Part shown: positions 57,956 through 64,000 of the stretch, piece after piece
How positions within the stretch are numbered: the first letter of the stretch is position 1
How the letters are laid out: each line of letters begins with the position of its first letter
Assembly (NCBI GenBank): GCA_037074615.1
Contig: CM073518.1
Coordinates: forward strand, 20,598,501-20,662,500
Origin: Leucaena leucocephala
Lineage: Eukaryota; Streptophyta; Magnoliopsida; Fabales; Fabaceae
Direction of reading: 5' to 3'
DNA: 64,000 nucleotides
The notes under the pieces: model-generated
What the model was told of the DNA's origin: nothing
The model's database searches: none
What the model saw: only the letters and a program-made list of their open reading frames with translations
Position numbers and translations under genes: made by a program

Positions 57956-60425
57956 TTAACAACGTAAGTGATGGAGGTTATTGGTTGAAAATGCAGATAA
58001 GGGTGTCTTCAAAGATTAGTAACGGCAAGATCATAATGAATGTGGACTGTGACATGTACTCCAACAATTCAGAATCAGTGAGAAGTGCACTGTGCTTCTT
58101 CATGGATGAAGAGAAAGGCCATGAAATAGCTTATGTGCAGTTCCCGCAGAACTTCGCGGGTGTCACCAAGAATGACTTATACGGGAGTGATCTGCGAGTG
58201 ATTTCTGAGGTTAGTTAACAGTTATGGAGCCTTAATTATCGTGTCTAAGTCTAACGTGGTCTACAACGTTGTACTGAATCTTACCTGTCATAATAATTTG
58301 AACGATGGTTGGGTGAATTTGTAGCTGGAATTTCATGGTGCCGATGGTTGTGGTGGCCCATTGTACATTGGGTCGGGCTGCTTTCACAGGAGAGACGTTC
58401 TTTGTGGGAGGAAGTTCAGTGATCAAGACAAGTTTAATGACTGGAACAGCGAGGATGACCCATTCATATTGGAAGCAAGCTTGCAGAAACAAGAACAAGA
58501 ATCAAAGCTTCTTGCTAGCTGCACCTATGAACAAAACACACTCTGGGGAACAGAGGTCTCTCCCTCCCTCCCTCCCTCCCTCCATCTCTCTCTCTCTCTT
58601 TATATATATATGTCTATATCTAAAGGGCATTTCAGTACACAAGACTCCTACCAAATAAGGTATAGGGAGTGATAGATGTATGTTGCCTTACATTGTAAGC
58701 AGAGGGGCCATTTTTATAATTTAAACCTGTGACCTCCAGGTCACATGGAAATAACCTTATTGTTACTCTAAGACTCTCTCTCTCCCTATAAGTAATATTC
58801 CTTCCTGGTCACATGGAAATAACCTTATTGTTACTCTAAGGCTCTCTCTCTCTCTATAAGTAATATTCCTAACAAAGTTTACAAAATGCTGATAAATTTG
58901 GGGGCAGATGGGGCTGCTATATGGGTGTGCGGTGGAGGATGTGATAACAGGATTATCAATACAGAGAAAAGGGTGGAAGTCAGTCTATTACAATCCAGAG
59001 AGGAAGGCATTCTTAGGGGTGGCTCCAAACACATTGTGGCAAACACTGGTGCAGCACAAGAGATGGTCAGAGGGTCAACTTCAGATTCTGTTTTCAAAGT
59101 ACAGTCCTGCTTCGTATGGTGATTATGGCAAAATCAGTTTGGGCCTTCAAATGGTGTACTTTTGCTATAACTTATGGGCAGTTAACAGTTTGGCCACACT
59201 CTATTTCTCCATTGTCCCTTCTCTTTGCCTCCTTCAAGGAATTCCCTTGTCTCCAAAGGTAAATGATCTCTATATATCTCCATTCATTAGCCTTATCAGT
59301 TTAACTTGTTTGCTACTCAGCCTGTGAAGTTTATTACAATACAACTTAATCCCTCGAGTTTTAGCTATTAATTTGTTGATCCCTGCACTTTATGACTCGA
59401 TTAAATCTCGGTTCTTGAAGAACTAGATACTTTTAGAAAGTGTAGAGAACAATTTATGAAATGCTTGAAATTTGAGAGACTAAATTGAAAAAGGTTAAAT
59501 TTCAGAGACTGAATTGTAACCGAGTAAAAACTATAACAACTAAATATAGAAGAATTACTGTGCAATCTCACAAAAGTAACTTAATCACTAAAAGGTCCTA
59601 CAACAAATGATGAGTAGCATGTAATGATAAGATCTAATAAATGAAATAACAATAGGTTGTATGCTGTTAATTTATTGTAATACTTTTTAGTGATTAAATT
59701 GCTTATTTGAGACTATACAGTAATTATCTATAAATATAATTACTTTTCCCTTATACCTTGAATGATTGATATATATGTATTTTGATCAAATTATGTAATA
59801 GAATGAATGCATGACCAAAATGAATTGTGGTGGTGCGTTGTTGAATCAGATATCAAGCCCATGGTTCATACCTTTCGCATATGTAATAGTTGCGGAAGCC
59901 ACTTACAGCTTGTTTGAGTTTTTGAGCTGTGGAGGCACAGTGAAGGGTTGGTGGAACGAGCAAAGGATTTGGCTCTACAAGAGAACAAGCTCTTACTTCT
60001 TTGCTTTCATGGATACCACCTTGAAGCTTCTAGGGTTTCCTTCTGATTCAGGCTTCATAATCACATCTAAAGTTGCAGAAGAAGAGGTTTCTCAGCGCTA
60101 CAAGGAAGAAGTTATGGAGTTTGGAGCCTCTTCGTCCATGCTCACTCTCTTAGCAACAGTTGCTATGCTCAATCTGTTTTGCTTTCTTGGAGTATCAATG
60201 GAAGCTCTTATAAGTGAAGGTAGCTTTATTAGGGTTTTGGAGAAGATGACCTTGCAATTTACATTATGTGGGGTTCTTGTTCTCATCAATGTCCCAATAT
60301 ACAAAGGACTTTTCTTTAGGAAGGACAAGGGAAGATTACCAACCTCCGTTGCCGTTAAATCTACAATATTTGCTTTAAGTGTATGTGTTCTCTTCAAAGC
60401 CTTAGCACTCAACTTAGGTTCTTAA
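52513..60425 (+). CDS. CSLE: Cellulose synthase-like E protein, gene 2, complete, 8 exons
   Basis: Exons: 52513-52814, 57152-57464, 57538-57678, 57762-57893, 57997-58209, 58325-58555, 58908-59258 and 59850-60425, all GT-AG, one frame, 752 aa, as expected for CslE. Exon 1 (MDRDESHVPLFET) holds two N-terminal membrane helices (about 27-45 and 62-80). The cytosolic GT2 core has D149-D150, DCD at 313-315, ED at 454-455 and QHKRW at 493-497. Exons 7 and 8 hold the C-terminal helices. GT2 proteins polymerise sugars from nucleotide sugars at Golgi membranes; the CslE product is not settled. Intron 1 is 4.3 kb and full of mobile DNA. An upstream in-frame GTG at 52450 is not a plausible start. The gene sits in tandem with gene 1 and a broken third copy. 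No lesion seen. Confidence 0.93.
52985..53540 (+). mobile_element. MITE-like family B, copy 1 in CslE gene 2 intron 1
   Basis: Shares GAGAAGAGTTTATAGAAAA, AAAAAATTATTAAAAAAAGT and a long GA-rich core (53170-53330) with the copies at 54.3 and 36.2 kb. The core has expanded GAGA/GATAGAGA repeats. Ends near AACACGCC. No TSD seen. Confidence 0.55.
53746..54183. mobile_element. Mutator-like foldback element with 9-bp TSD
   Basis: Left arm 53746-53935 and right arm about 54040-54183 are inverted copies starting GGGTAAAGGT. A perfect 9-bp direct repeat TATTTTTTT flanks it (53737-53745 and 54184-54192). Nine base pairs is the usual Mutator-superfamily duplication. The left arm is itself three 60-bp tandem units (starting about 53753, 53813 and 53873) built on a GGTGCAATTAGCACCC-type word; the right arm carries over two such units reversed. 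Its transcript would fold into a long hairpin. No transposase is encoded. The TSD is in low-complexity sequence, so a little caution is needed. Confidence 0.78.
54303..54770 (+). mobile_element. MITE-like family B, copy 2 in CslE gene 2 intron 1
   Basis: About 470 bp from GGTATGTTTATATAAGAG to TTTTTAAACACACC, with short imperfect inverted ends as in the 36.2-kb copy. The inner part has GAGAAGAGTTTATAGAAAA and a GAGAGGAGAGATGATGG core. An ATA lies on both sides, too short to prove a TSD. Confidence 0.6.
56085..57056 (-). mobile_element. 5'-truncated RTE-type LINE in CslE gene 2 intron 1
   Basis: The 3' half of the same family as the 41.9-45.1 kb element, again antisense to the CslE gene. The 3' tail is (GTT)n (AACAACAACAACAA near 56079 on the plus strand). 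It contains the RT FADDIVLMAESRE region and the C-terminal RRPRDAPVRRVDQ region in one open frame of 302 codons, so it is better preserved than the first copy. Homology stops at about 57056, only 95 bp before exon 2, as expected for a truncated reverse-transcription product. Confidence 0.88.
56137..57045 (-). pseudogene. Truncated LINE reverse transcriptase frame
   Basis: Open from MYEGITTTVRTSGG to the end region VNNLSKDLVFDRAQ without a stop. The RT catalytic FADD is present, but the endonuclease and the N-terminal half of RT are missing, so no autonomous activity is possible. Confidence 0.85.
57922..57955. repeat. (GT)n(GA)n microsatellite in CslE gene 2 intron 4
   Basis: A run of GT followed by a run of GA, between exons 57893 and 57997. 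Confidence 0.9.
58645..58871 (-). mobile_element. Au-like SINE with a 68-bp internal tandem duplication, CslE gene 2 intron 6
   Basis: On the minus strand the sequence has the order of plant Au SINEs: TTAGAGTAACAATAAGGTTA, CATGTGACCTGGAGGTCACA with GGTTTAAA (a decayed box B), then CTCTGCTTACAATGTAAGGC and a TATCACTCCCTATACC end. The head part is repeated in tandem: GGTCACATGGAAATAACC on the plus strand occurs at 58739 and 58807, period 68 bp. The right end lies just before exon 7. A TSD is not obvious. Family assignment is from memory of the consensus layout. Confidence 0.6.
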
Positions 60426-61712
60426 TTACCTTTGCAATAAGTATGATTATATGTAATGTTCAATTCTGGCGGAATATAAGTAAGGTAAATATGTTTTGCT
60501 ATAGTGTTTGATTGGTAAAAGAAAAGAAGGGAAATTTGTTATTATTAGAGAAAATTATTATAAGGTCTTAAAGAAATAATATAATTATTAAAAAATCTTA
60601 GAAATTATAACAATTGAGTAGTCATGGAACTAGAGCTCATCGCATATGGACTGTCTAGATTTGATTTGGACGGTCCAAATTTAATTTTTTTTTATTTTTA
60701 TTTTTTTTAAAAATTATTTTAACGAGTATAAATCCAAAATAAAAATAATCTCTTAACTATTATTTTTTTTCAAACAATAATTTTTTATTTAAAAAATGTT
60801 AGTTAAAAAAAATAAATTTGGGCAGATAGGATAAACTTTGGTTGGGTGCTCTAAAAAAAATTAAAATAAGGTACCGTGGAAAATCAATGTAAGTTTTATG
60901 GTTAAACAGCAATTTTGCTTTGGAAGCTTTTCCCTAAGAGTATTGGTTGCTTAGAAGTTTTTTTTTAGAATAATATCATCCTAGAAGTTCACAAAATGTA
61001 GCAATGTAGCCTGGACTATTATCTAAAGTTAAGTTTGACTGTTAGTTGACCTATATACTGATGTGGCATGTCACATGGCATCTATATCATCTTTTATTTT
61101 TAGTTAAGGTGTAAATTTGTCTTTAAAGTTTTTACTCGGGAACACTGGATATTTAAAAGTTTTTTTTAAGTTCAATATTATCCTAACCGTTATCTAAATT
61201 AAATTTTACTGTTAGTTTGAATTTGTAAATTGTCTTCTATTAAGAAAAATGTAAGGTTTATCCGATTGTGATTCTTGACCAACTTTGATGAAAATTAAAA
61301 TACATCATCCCATTATGACAGCTATATAGCTTGCCAGAAAAATGGCTAAACTAAAACTCATTTATCAGCCATTTTAGCCCCTACCTCGATCTAGTGTTAA
61401 AATATATGACCCTAACACCTACCTTACTTACCTTACATAAACCAAAACAAGATCTTATAAAATGTTAAATTTGAACTGTTGCAATTTTGATCCAATAATT
61501 ATGATATGAAGCCACTTAAATATTTTTAAGCATCCAATCATTTCAAACAAGGCTGTTATATTTTGACTGTTACAGATGATGTATTTTAAAATTTTCATCA
61601 AAGTTGGTCAAGAATCACGATCGGATAAACCTTACATTTTTCTTAATAAAGGACAATTTATCCAGGTTCAATTATAAATATAAATTTGACTGTTACAAAT
61701 AATCTTATAAAG
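60426..61712. other. Intergenic DNA after CslE gene 2, with duplicated flank sequence
   Basis: Holds the 3' end of gene 2. A stretch at about 60875-61430 resembles 51039-51250 downstream of gene 1. It also contains one arm of an inverted repeat (61226-61321) whose partner is at 61569-61663. No gene is seen. Confidence 0.55.
61226..61663. repeat. Inverted repeat with roughly 95-bp arms
   Basis: Arm 1 (61226-61321) contains AAGAAAAATGTAAGGTTTAT and TTCTTGACCAACTTTGATG. Arm 2 (61569-61663) carries the same words reversed (CATCAAAGTTGGTCAAGAA, ATAAACCTTACATTTTTCTT). Mismatches are few. The spacer is about 247 bp. The arm sequence is also related to 51058-51110. Confidence 0.85.
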
Positions 61713-62263
61713 ATAAGGGTGTCTTCAAAGATTAACAACGGCAAGATCATAATGAATGTGAACTGTGATATGTACTCCAACAATTCAGAATCAGTGAGAA
61801 GTGCACTGTGCTTCTTTATGGATGAAAAAAGAAAGGCCATGAAATAGCATATGTGCAGTTCCCGCAGAAATTCGTGGGCGTCACCAAGAATGACTTATAC
61901 CGCAGTGATCTGAGAGTCATTTCTGAGGTTAGTTGACAGTAACACATTATTAGAAGCAAATTATAGTTTGAATATGGAGCCTTATCGTGTCAAAGTCTTA
62001 AACATTGTCTCCAACGTTGTACTGAATCTTATCTGTCATAAAATAACTTGAATGATGGTCGGGTCAATTTGTATCTGGAATTTTAAGGTGCCGACGGCTG
62101 TGGTGGCCCGTTGTATGTTGGATCAGGCTGCTTTCACAGGAGAGATGTTCTTTGTGGGAGGAAGTTCAGTGATCAACACAAGTTTACTGACTGGAACAGC
62201 GAGGATGACCCATTCATACTGGAAGCAAGCATGCAGAAACAAGAACAAGAATCAAAGCTTCTT
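61713..62263 (+). pseudogene. CSLE: Broken third CslE copy (exon 5, intron 5 and most of exon 6)
   Basis: Corresponds to gene 2 from 57997 to about 58507, with the intron retained, so it arose by DNA duplication and not through RNA. Lesions seen: the first Asp of the catalytic DCD is Asn (NVNCDMY); a 2-base gain in the exon 5 equivalent (61713-61927 is 215 bp versus 213) shifts the frame after FFMDE; the exon 6 acceptor AG has become AT (62073-62074); and a TAA stop replaces the CAT codon at the fourth position of that exon. Similarity ends abruptly at 62263, in the AGCTTCTT word. No function is expected. Confidence 0.92.
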
Positions 62264-62939
62264 TGTCACGTCCCAAAATTTAACTCGTGATCGACACAGA
62301 ATATGAATAAATTCATATTCCTTAAGTCTAAAACTTTTATTAAAATGTTTGAAGCAATAATCATAATAGATTACATTCTTAATCAAAAAGTCAAGTCCTC
62401 TGTAAGAATTTCGGCAAGATCATCATTGTATAACCGACCTCCCGACAATCCTACAACAGACTGCGAATATTTCAAAATTACCTGTAACATTTTCAAAATA
62501 ACCAGAATCTTATTCATAGATTAGGTGGAGCATCTATCTTTTCAACAAAATAATACAAGTGTTCCATAAATTATAATTACATCGAAAGTAGATATGCAGC
62601 AAAATAAAAGCTTCGGATCGAATGTGAAGCTCTTAACTGCTTAGCTAGAGGAATAGGGTCAACTGCACTATCTGAAACCAAAATAATCTACTCGTGAATA
62701 ACGTCCCAAAAATATTATTTAAAATACGAAAATAATTGATTTCAATATGTTTAAATGTAAATCATCAGATTTCGTAATTCAATACGAATAGTTCAAAAAA
62801 CGTTTTCTTTTCAGAAAAACTGTTTGAAACAGTCGTTTCGAAATAATATTTTTTCCGTAGGACTTCGATAGAACGTAACAGGCGTGGACACACAATCCAT
62901 GAGAGTAACTAACCAATCAGGCGCGACTTAAGGCCATGA

Positions 62940-63023
62940 AACAGGCGTAGGTACGAGACCCACGAATAACAGGCGCGAGAATAAATCCAACGAATAATAG
63001 ACGCGAGAATAAATCCCACGAAT
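62940..63023 (+). repeat. 28-bp tandem repeat, three copies
   Basis: Units start at 62940, 62968 and 62996, each of the form AAYAGRCGYGAGAATAAATC-like sequence ending CCCACGAAT. A diverged fourth unit may lie at about 62878. The units are GC-richer than their flanks. Confidence 0.85.
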
Positions 63024-63683
63024 AACAATACTGGATGTCCGTCAGACTCACGAATGTCCGTCGAGCTCGGGTTTAACCATGGTGTACTAAGGACTAACAG
63101 TACTGCTGTTAGTAACCAGCGTTCTGTATTCCGTTCTCTAAAACCTTTCAAACATGCATGGGGCATTGGGGCCATTTAGCATTCAATAATCATAACATTT
63201 TCAATGCAACAATTTTTATTAAAATCATTCAAAATCATGAAACCTCCCCAACATAAACATTTACGATAAATCATTTAAAATATTTGTCAATGCATATGAA
63301 TAATGAAAGTTGAATAAATCATCTCATGAATTCACAATTCACTTTTTGTAAATCGTGCTAAAATTCACATTTAATTGAAATATCAAATGATTAAATATGT
63401 TTCAAAATATCATGGTTAGGGAACGTTATTCACTCATTTGTAATACCCCAATATAGCTTACTCTAACTCTATGCTTCAGAATAAGATTCGCTCTTTACTT
63501 TCCTAAATTTTTCTGGAAATAAATCATTAATACTCAAATTCCAATTATAATAGTTATTATAACATACTTTTATAATTCTACGTATCCCAAATATTTTTAT
63601 CTAATCGGTGATTTCCCTTCCTTAGCTTTAGTTCCATCACTCTTTAATACCTCTCGGAAGCCCATCCTAAATCTGGAATTTTA

Positions 63684-63828
63684 CTTAGCGGTAAGCTCGC
63701 TTGCCGTGGGGTCTGAGGTCGCGGGTTCGAACCAGCCTCCCTGCAAAGCAGGGGTAAGGCTGCTTAGATTATTCCCTTCCCCAGCACCCCCACCAAGTGG
63801 GGACTCGAACTGGGTTGGCCCTTTTATA
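63684..63828 (+). mobile_element. tRNA-derived SINE (Au-like type)
   Basis: A tRNA-like head (TTAGCGGTAAGCTCGCTTG as box A, GGTCGCGGGTTCGAACC as box B) is followed by GCAAAGCAGGGGTAAGGCTG, CCTTCCCCAGCACCCCCACC and an end of CTGGGTTGGCCCTTTT. That order is characteristic of Au-like plant SINEs. It does not close into a tRNA cloverleaf, since no matching acceptor arm follows box B. Ends are approximate and no TSD was identified. Confidence 0.75.
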
Positions 63829-64000
63829 CCCTAGCACCTATTAAAATATCAAAGCCATGATATTTTACAACTTTCATACTTCCAGGTTTTCGAATTCAAA
63901 CATGCAAGCACAATACTAACTACGTACTATGCCATAATACAATGTGCATATATAATTATATATAACTTAAGCTACTCAATTCCAATAGCCCCTGCGCCTT

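Larger units (their letters stand above)
62264..64000. other. Repeat-derived DNA, possible LTR-element edge
   Basis: Starts TGTCACGTCCCAAAATTTAA at the exact break in CslE homology. TGTCACG(A/T)CCC is a common start of plant gypsy LTRs, so this may be the left end of an element running past the window. No second LTR, primer site or coding domain is seen in the window, so this is weak. It contains a 28-bp tandem repeat and a SINE (listed). No gene recognised. Confidence 0.35.

Noticed and set aside
63684..63760. Possible tRNA gene
   Set aside because: Box A and box B are present, but no acceptor-stem partner or 3' tRNA arm follows. The sequence continues as an Au-like SINE body.

Overview
The window reads as nuclear DNA of a flowering plant, most likely a eudicot. 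It has AT-rich intergenic DNA, GT-AG introns, plant gene families whose proteins resemble Arabidopsis homologues along their whole length, and several plant transposon classes. No prokaryotic or organellar features were seen. Exon coordinates come from reading splice sites and protein continuity by eye, without transcripts.

Layout, left to right. (1) 1-5.9 kb: intergenic DNA with SINE-type retroposons, one with a clear 17-bp target-site duplication (TSD). (2) 5942-10437 (+): SEC14-like lipid-transfer protein, 11 exons, apparently intact. (3) 12388-15591 (-): sucrase/ferredoxin-like (Apd1/Aim32-type) protein, 5 exons. It shares a short divergent promoter, containing a 20-bp perfect palindrome, with (4) 17561-17980 (+): ribosomal protein L30-family gene. 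(5) 19683-33785 (-): WEB-family coiled-coil protein in two coding exons, separated by a 12.1-kb intron. That intron contains two nested Ty3/gypsy chromoviruses: an outer element at 22502-33030 with TSD CCTAA and, inside its pol, an opposite-strand inner element at 26484-31721 with TSD GAGAC. LTR pairs are nearly or fully identical, so both insertions are recent. (6) 35.3-41.2 kb: AT-rich repeat-laden DNA. (7) 41234-60425 (+): two tandem cellulose synthase-like E (CslE) genes. The second is complete (752 aa). The first has all catalytic motifs but no recognisable exon 1. A third, broken CslE fragment lies at 61713-62263. (8) 62.3-64 kb: repeat DNA, possibly the edge of another LTR element.

The CslE introns are rich in mobile DNA: an antisense RTE-type LINE in each gene, a CACTA-like element with a 73/74-bp tandem array, a Mutator-like foldback element with a 9-bp TSD, an Au-like SINE, and several copies of a roughly 480-bp MITE-like family.

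The SEC14 gene (resembling At1g55840) near CslE genes (AtCSLE1 is At1g55850) recalls a neighbouring pair in Arabidopsis. The genes do not form one pathway. SEC14 proteins act in phosphoinositide traffic, L30 in organelle translation, WEB in blue-light chloroplast movement, and CslE in Golgi glycan synthesis. No clearly new biological system was found. The most notable features are the nested retrotransposons inside the WEB intron and the decaying CslE array.
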